A DNA stretch of 51,805 nucleotides, taken from NCBI GenBank assembly GCA_016191845.1, contig JACPVF010000010.1:1-51805 (forward strand). Reading direction: 5' to 3'. Below the pieces are notes generated by a model. It had not been told where the DNA came from. It worked only from the letters and a program-made list of their open reading frames with translations, and searched no databases. Positions 42,145 to 50,800 of the stretch are shown piece by piece. Within the stretch, counting starts at the first letter, position 1. Each line of letters starts with the position of its first letter. Both the position numbers and the translations under genes were made by a program. Source of the stretch: Chloroflexota bacterium. GTDB lineage: Bacteria > Chloroflexota > Anaerolineae > Anaerolineales > Villigracilaceae.

Positions 42145-44658
42145 ATGCAGGAACTCCGCCCCATCCTCCGCTCGCGACGGGAACGCCGCCTTGCCAAATT
42201 CCGCAACGCCGAGGGACGTTCGCGCAGCGTCATTCTCAGCGTGGGGATGATCCTCTCGCTGGTGCTGGCCGCGCTGATCGTGGTCACGGCCCTGGCCTAC
42301 GCCGACCTCACCCGCGACCTGCCTTCGCTCGAACTGCTGCCGCGCCTGCTCAACCCGCCCAGCGGACTCCTGCTCCAGCCCACGCACATCTACGACCGCA
42401 CGGGCGAACACCTGCTGGCCTCCTTCGCGCCCGATGATTCTCCGCGCGGCTACGTGGCCCTCGACGAGAACAACCCGCAGCACATCCCGTCCGCACTGGC
42501 CGAGGCCGTGGTACTGCTCAACGATTCCACCTTTTGGAAGAATCCAGGCTACTCGCTCGAAGGCTGGCAGGACCCCGACTCGCATCCCACGCTGGCCCAA
42601 CAGCTTGTCTCCGACCTGTTGCTCTTCGACGAGCCAGCCACATCCCGCCGCGCCCTGCGCGAACGTCTGCTGGCCGCGCAGATCACCGCGCATTTCGGCC
42701 GCGCGCAAGTCCTCGAATGGACGCTCAACTCCGCGCACTTTGGCCGTTACGCCTTCGGGGTCGAATCGGCGGCGCAGTTGTACTTCGGCAAATCAGCCAG
42801 CGAACTCACGCTGATGGAATCCGCCATCCTCGCGGGCGTGATGGGCACGCCCAGCCTGAATCCACTGGATGCGCCCGAGGCTGCCCTGCAACGCGGGCGA
42901 GAGATCGTCGCGCAGATGAAGGATGCGGGACTGGTCAGCGCGAAGGAAGCGGACGCCGCTTTGAGCGAATCCGTTCAATTGGCCGCTCCGCCCGAGTCCG
43001 CGCCCGAGCCTGCCGCCGCCTTCGTGAATCTGGTCCTGGCCCAATTGGACTCCCGCTTCAACCGCGACCGCATCGAGCGCGGCGGCCTGACCATCTACAC
43101 CACCCTCGACTACAACCTGCAACAAAGCGCCTCGTGCGTCACCGCCACCTATGCCACTCGGCTGGAAGGCCTGCCCGAGGCCGCCTGCGACGCGGCGGGT
43201 CTGCTGCCGTCCCTGCCGCCGGGCGCCGCGTTGACCGAAGTTTCGTCCAGTGCGGTGATCCTCGACCCAAGCACGGGCCAGGTGCTGGCGCTGGTCGGCG
43301 AGACACTCAAAGGGCAGGAAACACCCCTCGTGGCGGCGCACAACCCGGGGTCCTTGCTAGCGCCCTTCATCTACTTGACGGGCTTCGCCCGTGGGCTGGG
43401 TCCCGCCACCCTGGTCTGGGACATTCCCGGGCAGGTCAGCGTCCAGAACTATGACGGGCAGTTCCACGGTCCGTTACGGCTGCGCAACGCGCTGGCCAAC
43501 GATTATCGCGTGCCTGCCGAAGCTGTGCTGTCGCAGATGGGCGCGGAAAGTGTCACCAAGACAGCCGAGTCGTTTGGCCTTGAACTGGATCAGCCGCTGC
43601 GCCTGTTGGAGATCGCGGGTGCGTACGGCGTGCTGGGAGAGCAGGGCGTGTATTACGGACAGGAGATTGGCATATCCTTTGAGCCGTCGGCGGTGCTGCG
43701 CGTGGAAACCGCTGACCACGTCCCCTGGCTGGATTGGTCCGCTCCCCAAGTAAGACCCGTGGTTTCGCCCGGGCTGGCGTATCTCGTCACCAATGCCTTG
43801 AGCGATGAGCCCGCGCGCTGGCCGAGCCTGGGCAGCCCGAACGCTTTCGAGATCGGACGGCCCGTGGGCGCCAAGGTCGGGCAGACCGCCGACGGGCGGG
43901 ATGTGTGGGCCGTGGGCTACACCCCCACGCGTGTCGTGGCCGCCTGGACGGGCGCCCGCGCCGAGGGTGCGCGTCTCTCGCCGCGCCTGCCCATCGCATT
44001 GTGGAATGCGCTGATGCAGCTCGCCAGCCAGGGACAACCGCGCGACGGCTGGACCATCCCGCAGGGCGTCTCGGTCATGGACGTGTGCGATCCCTCGGGG
44101 CTGCTGCCCACCGTTGATTGCCCCAACATCGTCAGCGAAGTGTTTCTCAACGGCAGCGAGCCGAACCAACTCGATTCGTTGTATCGCGCCTACCAGGTCA
44201 ACCGCGAGACGGGTTTCTTGGCGACGGTCTTTACGCCGCCGCAGTTCGTGGAGAAGCGCGTGTACCTGATCGTCCCGCCCGAGGCACAGGCCTGGGCGCA
44301 AAGCACCGGGTTGCCCCAGCCACCCAGTTCATATGACGCCATCCAGCCGCCCAAGGTGAATCCCGAAGTCAACATCACCGCGCCCGCTCTCTTTGCAGAC
44401 GTGAACGGCAAGGTCAAGATCATCGGCACTGCTTCTGGCACCGACTTTGCCTATTACCGCGTGCAGGTTGGCCAGGGATTGAATCCCAGCGCGTGGATCC
44501 AGGTCGGCACGGATATGCAAACGACGGTCGAGAATGGGCTGTTGGCCGAGTGGAACACCAGCGGACTAAATGGGTTGTACGCGGTGCAACTGGTGGTGGT
44601 GTACACGGATCAACGGGTGGAGACGGCGGTCATCCAGGTGACGGTGAAGAATCCGTAA
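42145..44658 (+). CDS. Class A PBP-like protein with degenerate active sites
   Basis: An 837-residue protein with the full PBP1A layout: cytoplasmic tail, membrane helix (31-53), GT51 domain (about 75-245), transpeptidase-like domain (about 365-640) and C-terminal Ig-like domain (about 735-837). Key residues are changed. The GT51 catalytic motif EDxxF reads NDSTF (126-130), and STITQQ reads PTLAQQ. The transpeptidase SxxK reads SLLA (403-406), SxN reads DYR (453-455) and KTG reads KVG (577-579). Folds are otherwise intact (NSAHFGRYAFGVESAAQLYFGK, DVWAVGYTPTRVVAAW). It may be a structural or regulatory pseudo-enzyme in cell-wall assembly. A TTTAAT lies close before the ATG. Confidence 0.85.
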   Translation: MQELRPILRSRRERRLAKFRNAEGRSRSVILSVGMILSLVLAALIVVTALAYADLTRDLPSLELLPRLLNPPSGLLLQPTHIYDRTGEHLLASFAPDDSPRGYVALDENNPQHIPSALAEAVVLLNDSTFWKNPGYSLEGWQDPDSHPTLAQQLVSDLLLFDEPATSRRALRERLLAAQITAHFGRAQVLEWTLNSAHFGRYAFGVESAAQLYFGKSASELTLMESAILAGVMGTPSLNPLDAPEAALQRGREIVAQMKDAGLVSAKEADAALSESVQLAAPPESAPEPAAAFVNLVLAQLDSRFNRDRIERGGLTIYTTLDYNLQQSASCVTATYATRLEGLPEAACDAAGLLPSLPPGAALTEVSSSAVILDPSTGQVLALVGETLKGQETPLVAAHNPGSLLAPFIYLTGFARGLGPATLVWDIPGQVSVQNYDGQFHGPLRLRNALANDYRVPAEAVLSQMGAESVTKTAESFGLELDQPLRLLEIAGAYGVLGEQGVYYGQEIGISFEPSAVLRVETADHVPWLDWSAPQVRPVVSPGLAYLVTNALSDEPARWPSLGSPNAFEIGRPVGAKVGQTADGRDVWAVGYTPTRVVAAWTGARAEGARLSPRLPIALWNALMQLASQGQPRDGWTIPQGVSVMDVCDPSGLLPTVDCPNIVSEVFLNGSEPNQLDSLYRAYQVNRETGFLATVFTPPQFVEKRVYLIVPPEAQAWAQSTGLPQPPSSYDAIQPPKVNPEVNITAPALFADVNGKVKIIGTASGTDFAYYRVQVGQGLNPSAWIQVGTDMQTTVENGLLAEWNTSGLNGLYAVQLVVVYTDQRVETAVIQVTVKNP

Positions 44659-44659
44659 T

Positions 44660-44708
44660 CGGTGTTCGTCGCTGCTTCGTCGGCTTTCAGCCTCCTCGCA
44701 ATGACGGT
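44660..44708. repeat. Dispersed palindromic repeat, partial copy
   Basis: GTCGCTGCTTCGTCGGC and CCTCCTCGCAATGACGG are the right half of the 15141-15232 family. Confidence 0.7.
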
Positions 44709-44725
44709 CGCAACAACATTAAACA

Positions 44726-44755
44726 CAACTGCCCTGGAATGCGGCCAGGGCAGTT
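44726..44755 (-). terminator. Terminator between convergent PBP-like and SLH genes
   Basis: CAACTGCCCTGG pairs with CCAGGGCAGTTG; on the minus strand it is followed by TGTTTAATGTTGTTG. Confidence 0.75.
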
Positions 44756-44777
44756 GCATCTGAGGAGAACGCGCACG

Positions 44778-46463
44778 CTATTGCAGTGCGAACGTTTTTA
44801 CGAGGAAGACGCTCATCTGCGCACGGGTGACGAGCGCATCGGGACAGTAGTTGCCGTTGCCGCATCCGCCGGTGATGCCTTCAGCGGCCAGTTGCTCGAT
44901 CCAGGCGGCGGACCAGTAATCCGCAGGGACATCGGCAAAGATGGCGCCCGTGGCAGGAGCGGGGGTGTAATCCGCACCGTGCATGGCCCGCAGCAGGAAG
45001 ACGGCCATCTGCGCGCGGGTGACGTACACATCCGGACAGTAGTTGCCGTTGCCGCATCCGCCGGTGATGCCATCCGCAGCCAGGGCTTCGATCCAGGCGG
45101 CGGCCCAGTTGCCCGAGGTATCACCGAAGCTGGAAGAAGCGGCAGGCGGGACGAAGTCAGCGCCGTGCATGCCGCGCTCAAGGAAGACGGCCATCTGATC
45201 GCGCGAGACAGGCTGGTTCGGGCAGTAGAGCAGCGGAGCGGTGGAGCAGCCGCCGGTCACACGGGCCGAGTACAGGCTCTCGATGTAGGACCAGGCGAAG
45301 TAGTCAGTGGAGACGTCGCCGAAGGAGGAAGTGGGCGGGACGGGCTGCATCTGGAAGGTGAGGGTCAGCGTGTCGATGCCATTTACCAGGCGGACGATAT
45401 CGGCATCAAAGATGGAGACGAAACGAGCCTGAGCCATAAGGCCATCCTTGTAGACCTTGACCAGGCGCAGGGAGTCGTAGGCATTGTGCGGGTTCCCTGC
45501 CGTGCCCCAGGCGAAGGCCGTGTAACCGTTGACATCGGTGGAGAGGTCGGCCAGGATGGAGGTCTGGTTGGGAGAGGTGCTCATCACGGTCCAAGCCTTG
45601 ACCTGCGCGCCTTCGATGGGCTGGCCCTGGGCATCCACCACGCGGACCTGGATGTTGTTCAGGTCGACGGTGGGGGCGCTGTTACGGTAATCGCCATTCA
45701 GCAGGGCGGCTGTCAACGCGGAGTAGCGCACGGTATTGAGCAGGCTGGCGCGGTCGGTGAAGACGGCGTAGCCGTTGTCGCGGGAGAGGTTCCACAGCAT
45801 GGGGTCGGTCATGAAGTCAGGCTTGTCGCTCCAGTAGGGGTCGGAGGGGTTGTAGGCGCTGACGTCCAGTTTGGGCTCCAGGCCGGTAGTGTCGTGGACG
45901 GTGATCAGGTTGTAGTATTCGCCCAGGGCGGCGCCGAAGACGTGGCCGATCTCGTGCAGCATGTTATTGACCTGCGTCCAGTAATCGGGCACTTCGGAGG
46001 GTTTGAGGGTTTCGGGGTCATACAGGCGGGTCCACTTGAGGCCAGCCAGCACGCCCGCGCCGCTATCGTCGATTCCGGCGTACCCACCGTAGGAGAGGAC
46101 GTTGGTGGTACGGACGGCGTAGGCCCAGATCTCGAAGCCCGAGACCGGCATGGGCGGAACGGCCGAGTTGGAGTGCGGCTCGGAGGTGGCCAGGATGATA
46201 TCGGTGGCGGGATCGAAGACCAGGCGGCGGTCGGTGTTTTTGGCCAGGATCAGGTTCATGTCGGCTACGTATTTGGGCAGGACCGTGCGTGCAAAGGCCA
46301 GGTCGGGGACCAGGGCCGGGTCCAGGTAGAACTTGAGGTGGTGTTCCTTGAGGGTGGATTGGGCGGCCGGCGCGGCGTGGACGTTGAGGGTGGGCAGGGC
46401 GGCGAGGCAGAGGGCGAAGGCCAGCGCAAAATTGATGATCTTATAAGTGAATTTGGATGTCAT
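44778..46463 (-). CDS. Secreted HEIGH-motif protein with three SLH domains
   Basis: A 561-residue exported protein. The signal peptide (1-30) is cut near NVHAAPA. The middle contains HEIGHVFGAALGE (170-182), a zinc-metallopeptidase type motif; a third ligand is not obvious. Next comes an Ig-like/CarboxypepD-like stretch (IQVRVVDAQGQPIEGAQVKA). The last about 170 residues are three SLH modules (SFGDVSTDYFAWSYIESLY and the repeats with GITGGCGNGNYCPD), which anchor to secondary cell-wall polymer or the S-layer. AGGAGA lies before the ATG at 46461-46463. The leader holds three c-di-GMP riboswitches, so expression should follow the motile/sessile switch. Confidence 0.88.
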   Translation of the reverse strand: MTSKFTYKIINFALAFALCLAALPTLNVHAAPAAQSTLKEHHLKFYLDPALVPDLAFARTVLPKYVADMNLILAKNTDRRLVFDPATDIILATSEPHSNSAVPPMPVSGFEIWAYAVRTTNVLSYGGYAGIDDSGAGVLAGLKWTRLYDPETLKPSEVPDYWTQVNNMLHEIGHVFGAALGEYYNLITVHDTTGLEPKLDVSAYNPSDPYWSDKPDFMTDPMLWNLSRDNGYAVFTDRASLLNTVRYSALTAALLNGDYRNSAPTVDLNNIQVRVVDAQGQPIEGAQVKAWTVMSTSPNQTSILADLSTDVNGYTAFAWGTAGNPHNAYDSLRLVKVYKDGLMAQARFVSIFDADIVRLVNGIDTLTLTFQMQPVPPTSSFGDVSTDYFAWSYIESLYSARVTGGCSTAPLLYCPNQPVSRDQMAVFLERGMHGADFVPPAASSSFGDTSGNWAAAWIEALAADGITGGCGNGNYCPDVYVTRAQMAVFLLRAMHGADYTPAPATGAIFADVPADYWSAAWIEQLAAEGITGGCGNGNYCPDALVTRAQMSVFLVKTFALQ

Positions 46464-46546
46464 TGTCTTTCTCTCCTGTGACAAGGACACCCGGCGTTTG
46501 CAGGTCCAATACGGCCATTCACGGCGCGCAAAGAGCGCGTATCGTT

Positions 46547-46635
46547 TTCGGCGGCCTGGCAATCGTGGCTGCTTTCGCAGCGGTAGACCCGTTGGCTTTG
46601 CGTCGCCGGCTTTCGCCGGGTTTGCCCTTATCGGT
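46547..46635 (-). ncRNA. c-di-GMP-I (GEMM) riboswitch 3, gene-proximal
   Basis: Minus strand: GGGCAAACC, the P2 hairpin CCGGCGAAAGCCGG, then GACGCAAAGCC and GGGTCTACCG, P3 CTGCGAAAGCAG, and the end GCCAGGCCGCCGAA. This is the conserved core of class I c-di-GMP aptamers. About 85 bases separate it from the SLH gene start. It is followed by a weak hairpin (ACGCGC / GCGCG) without a T-tract, so control here may be translational. Confidence 0.92.
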
Positions 46636-46653
46636 ACGAACTGGTTAAGGTGC

Positions 46654-46694
46654 GAAAAAACAAAAAGGCGGACTGGTTAACGCCAGTCCGCCTT
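46654..46694 (-). terminator. Terminator 2 between riboswitches 2 and 3
   Basis: On the minus strand AAGGCGGACTGG pairs with CCAGTCCGCCTT and is followed by TTTGTTTTTT. A likely expression platform of riboswitch 2. Confidence 0.9.
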
Positions 46695-46727
46695 AAAGAG
46701 GAAGATGCAATGCGGGAAGGATGAATC

Positions 46728-46816
46728 TTCGGCGGCCTGGCAATCGTGGCTGCTTTCGCAGCGGTAGACCCGTTGGCTTTGCGTCCCCGGCTTTCGCCGG
46801 GTTTGCCATTATCGGT
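46728..46816 (-). ncRNA. c-di-GMP-I (GEMM) riboswitch 2
   Basis: Near-identical to riboswitch 3; it reads GGGGACGCAAAGCC after P2, which matches the GEMM consensus GGGACGCAAAGCC exactly. The spacing to terminator 2 is about 34 bases. Confidence 0.92.
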
Positions 46817-46836
46817 GCGTGCTTGTGAAGGTGCTC

Positions 46837-46880
46837 TGAAAACAAATGGCGAACCTTGGAATCATTCCCAGGTTCGCCAA
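46837..46880 (-). terminator. Terminator 1 between riboswitches 1 and 2
   Basis: On the minus strand TGGCGAACCTGGGAAT pairs with ATTCCAAGGTTCGCCA and is followed by TTTGTTTTC. A likely expression platform of riboswitch 1. Confidence 0.88.
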
Positions 46881-46904
46881 AAGAAAGGAGGATGAGGTTG
46901 GTTC

Positions 46905-46991
46905 TTCGGCGGCCTGGCAATCGTGACTGCTTTGCAGTGGTAGACCCGTTGGCTTTGCGTCGCCGGCTTTCGCCGGGTTTGCCGTTTCGGT
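46905..46991 (-). ncRNA. c-di-GMP-I (GEMM) riboswitch 1, promoter-proximal
   Basis: Same core as the other two (CCGGCGAAAGCCGG, GACGCAAAGCC, GGGTCTACC, GCCAGGCCGCCGAA). P3 differs: CTGCAAAGCAG, two bases shorter in loop and closing pair, with compensatory CCACTG / CAGTCACG. It begins only a few bases after the predicted transcription start. Confidence 0.9.
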
Positions 46992-47007
46992 TTTCAGATA
47001 CGCTGAC

Positions 47008-47013
47008 ATTATA
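47008..47013 (-). promoter_or_regulatory. -10 box of the riboswitch/SLH transcript
   Basis: TATAAT on the minus strand in GGCTATAATG. No good -35 box is seen (GGTCAA at 16 bp). The start of transcription would be near 47000, just before riboswitch 1. Confidence 0.65.
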
Positions 47014-47120
47014 GCCGTTTTGCAAGGAGTTGACCTTAACGGTTCAGTTAGGTGGGTTTGCAGGTTCGTTGGGAGCGGGACGGGCAGGAGTGCGGAAGAT
47101 TCTACACAGGGGCACGCACA

Positions 47121-47245
47121 CCCCTTCGACTACGCTCAGGGCGGAGAAAGGCCCGTTTGGCAGGATTCCGCCCTTCGACTACGCCGCGCAACCCTGATCT
47201 CGACTGATTCAAGGGGGGCGCGCGGCTCCGCTCAGGGCGGAGTCG
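47121..47245. repeat. Intergenic palindromic repeats (CTTCGACTACG type)
   Basis: CCCTTCGACTACGCTCAGGG and CCCTTCGACTACGCCGCG lie in direct order, then GCGGCTCCGCTCAGGGCGG. The 46464-47456 interval thus holds three riboswitches, two terminators, a promoter and this repeat cluster; no other gene was seen in it. Confidence 0.7.
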
Positions 47246-47295
47246 GCCCAGGTTGTCCAGTCAAATCCAGTGCGGATTCTGCAATGATTCCCTAC

Positions 47296-47324
47296 TTGAC
47301 TTAACAGATTTGTTAGCCTACAAT
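47296..47324 (+). promoter_or_regulatory. Promoter of the small HTH-like gene
   Basis: TTGACT (47296-47301), a 17-bp spacer and TACAAT (47319-47324). The message has a leader of about 125 bases. Confidence 0.75.
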
Positions 47325-47456
47325 GAAACTGGTTTCACTTACAATTTTGAAAGGAAAGTTTGTTTATTTTTTTACTCCAAATTTTAAATGGATTTTTAAA
47401 TCAAAATAAAAATTTCTTTCAAAGAGGTTTTGCTTATGTTGAAACAAGGAGAAGAC

Positions 47457-47684
47457 ATGGCACTGAGCAGAGTACAGGAGCTGGCAGCCCGCATGAACAT
47501 GTCGGTGGACGAGTTCGTGGGCGAGATGCGCAAATTGGGCTGCAGCGAGCCGACCGCGCTGAAGATCTGGCGCGGCGAGTACGAGAATTTCGACAGCTTC
47601 AACGACAACGATATTTACCTGAGCAACTTGCGCAAGGCGTCCGTGGTCCTCAAGGTGGGGACCGGGACCCTGCTTCCCAAATAA
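47457..47684 (+). CDS. Small helix-turn-helix-like protein
   Basis: A 75-residue protein starting MALSRVQELAARMNMSVDEF. The pattern AARMNMSVDEFVGEMRKLGCSEPTALKIWRG looks like a compact HTH or XRE-type DNA-binding fold. ATG at 47457 with AAGGAG placed ahead; an earlier in-frame ATG at 47430 has no such site. It precedes the giant MBG gene and may regulate it; this is only contextual. Confidence 0.65.
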   Translation: MALSRVQELAARMNMSVDEFVGEMRKLGCSEPTALKIWRGEYENFDSFNDNDIYLSNLRKASVVLKVGTGTLLPK

Positions 47685-47854
47685 ACGGAGAATGCGCCAC
47701 ACGGCAGGGACGCGCCCTTCATTATCTCCAATATCATTTGCGCCCTGCCCCACCCTAGAAGGAGGCCCAGGAACAACCACAATTTCATTTCATTTTTGAT
47801 GTTCCCTGCTGGTGGGGACTTTGACCGACCAGCCCATTCATAAACAAGGAAACC

Positions 47855-50800
47855 ATGAAAACTAATCTCACTAAAAAGTCATTCGCAGTGGTATTGATTA
47901 CCCTCCTGCTCCTGGTGGCCCTCCCGGTCACCACGGTCTTTGCGGCCACTACGGCTCAGTTGAACCCGACCGGCACGGGTTATATCGCTCAGTGGGCTGG
48001 TTCTTCCACCAGCATTAACGAGGGTATTGCTTCGGCCACTTGTACCGGCGCCGGCAACTATCTCACTACCATCACATCTGGCTACCGCTCAGCCTTCACC
48101 ATCGACCTGAGTTCCATCCCGAACGGATCGACCATCACCAGCGTCAATGTACTGGTTGCGGATCGCGGTGATAACTCGGCCGGCGGAACCTACTCCACCT
48201 TCATCCGCTTGAACGGCACCAACAGCAGCGATTCGGCCTCCCACAGCGTGACCGGCACGAATGGTGCCTGCACCGGTTTCCCGAACGATGCATTCACCGT
48301 GACGCCCACCGTCAAAAACGCGGGCACCACGCTTGAGATTGGCGTGGTCAAGGGCAACACCACCAACCTGCGCATTGGCACCATGGCGGCCATCGTCACC
48401 TATACCCCCGCCATCACCGCCACCACCACCACGGTGGCCTCGAACCTCAACCCGTCCACCTATGGCTCCAGCGTGACCTTCACGGCCACCGTCAGCCCCA
48501 CGCCCACCAACGGCGTGACGGTCGAGTTCTATGACGGCGCGACCCTGCTCGGCACCGGCACCACCAGCGCCGGCCAGGCCACCTACGCCACCGCGGCCCT
48601 CACCGCCTCGGGCGCCGGCACGCATTCCATTACGGCCAAGTTCCTGGGCAACGCCTCCTTCGGCGCCAGCACCTCTTCGGCTATCACCCAGACCGTCAAC
48701 AAGAAGACTGCTTCGGTCACCCCGAACACCGCCTCCAAGACCTATGGCGACTCGGACCCGGCCTTCAGCGGCTCCCTGAGCGGATTCCTGGCCGGTGACA
48801 ACGTCACCGCCACGTACAGCCGTGCTGCCGGCGAGACCGTCGCGGGTGGCCCGTACACCATTAGCGCCACGCTCGACCCGGCCGGTGTTCTTGGCAACTA
48901 CAACATCACCTACAACACCGCCAACTTCACCATCGATCAGAAGGCCGCCTCGGTCACCCCGAACGCCGCCTCCAAGACCTACGGCGATTCGGACCCGACC
49001 CTGACCGGCACCCTGAGCGGATTCCTGGCCGGTGACAACGTCACCGCGACCTATAGCCGCACTGCCGGCGAGACTGTTGCGGGTGGCCCGTACACCATCA
49101 GCGCCACACTCGACCCGGCCGGTGTACTTGGCAACTACAACATTACCTACAACACCGCCAACTTCACCATCGATCAGAAGACCGCCTCGGTCACCCCGGA
49201 TGCACTCAGCAAGACCTACGGCGATTCGGACCCGACTCTGACCGGCACCCTGAGTGGCTTCCTGGCCGGTGACAACGTCACCGCCACCTACAGCCGCACC
49301 GCCGGCGAGACCGTTGCGGGTGGCCCATACACCATCAGCGCCACGCTTGACCCGGCCGGTGTGCTTGGCAACTACAACATCACCTACAACACCGCCAACT
49401 TCACCATCGATCAGAAGGCCGCCTCGGTCACCCCGAATGCCGCCTCCAAGACTTATGGCGATGCAGACCCGGCTCTGAGCGGCTCCCTGAGCGGCTTCCT
49501 GGCCGGTGACAACGTCACCGCCACGTACAGCCGTGTGGCAGGCGAGGATGCCAGCACCTACACCATCAGCGCCACGCTCGACCCGGCCGGTGTTCTTGGC
49601 AACTACAACATCACCTACAACACCGCTGTCTTCACCATCAACAAGAAGGCCCTGACCGTCACCGCCAACAATAACAGCAAGACCTACGACAAGGTCGCCT
49701 ACAGCGGCGGCAACGGCGTAGTCTTCAGCGGCTTCATCCCCGGCGAAGACGAGTCCTTCCTGGGTGGCGCGCTGGCCTACAGCGGCTCCTCGCAGGGCGC
49801 GGTCAACGCGGGCGCCTACGACATCACGCCCGGCGGCCTGACCTCCTCCAACTACGAAATCTCCTTCGTGGACGGCGTCCTCACCATCAACCAGGTCGAC
49901 TTGGCCATCACCGCCCAGCACGATGAGCGCGTCTACAACGGCAACGCTTCCTCGTCCGTGGCCCCGCAGATCACCAGCGGCGGGCTGGTCAGCGGCGACT
50001 CCGCCAGCCTGGTCCAGTCCTTCGACGACAAGAACGTCGGCTCGGGCAAGACCCTGAGTGCGGCGGCCTCCACCATCAGCGATGGCAACAGCGGCCAGAA
50101 CTACAATGTCACCTTCGTGGATGACACCACCGGCGCCATCACCGCCTACGATCTTGAAGTCACCGCCGCCAGCGACTCGAAGGAATACGACGGCAGCACC
50201 CTCTCGGGCGGCGCCCCGACGATCACCGGCGGACAGCTGTTCAGCGGCGACACCGCCACCTGGTCGCAGACCTTCGACAACAAGAACGTCGGCACCGGCA
50301 AGACCCTCACCCCGGCCGGCGCCATCGACGACGGCAACGGTGGCCTGAACTACAACATCACCTTCGTGCCCGTCTCGACCGGTTCCATCACGGCCCGTGC
50401 CATCACCGTCACCGCTGTGACCGACACCAAGGAATACGACGGCGACAACGGCTCGAACGCCACCCCGCAGGTCACCGGCGGCGGCCTCGCCACCGGCGAT
50501 ATCGCCTCCTTCAGCCAGTTGTTCGACGACAAGAACGTCGGCACCGGCAAGACCCTCACCCCGTCTGGCTCCGTCAACGACGGCAACAACGGCGATAACT
50601 ACGTCGTGACCTTCGTCGACGATACCACCGGCGAGATCACCGTCCGCGCGATCGAAGTCACCGCCGCGACGGACACCAAGACCTACGATGGCACCAACGC
50701 CTCGAACGGCACGCCCAGCATCACCAGCGGCAGCCTCGCCACCGGCGACACCGCCACCTGGACGCAGTCCTTCGATGACCAGAACACCGGCAGCAAGACC

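Noticed and set aside
44493-46481. A 662-codon open frame on the plus strand over the SLH gene
   Set aside because: It is a shadow of the minus-strand gene, which has a signal peptide, HEIGH motif and SLH domains.
47686-47854. A further riboswitch before the giant MBG gene
   Set aside because: Only small hairpins are present and no GEMM core (GACGCAAAGCC) was found.
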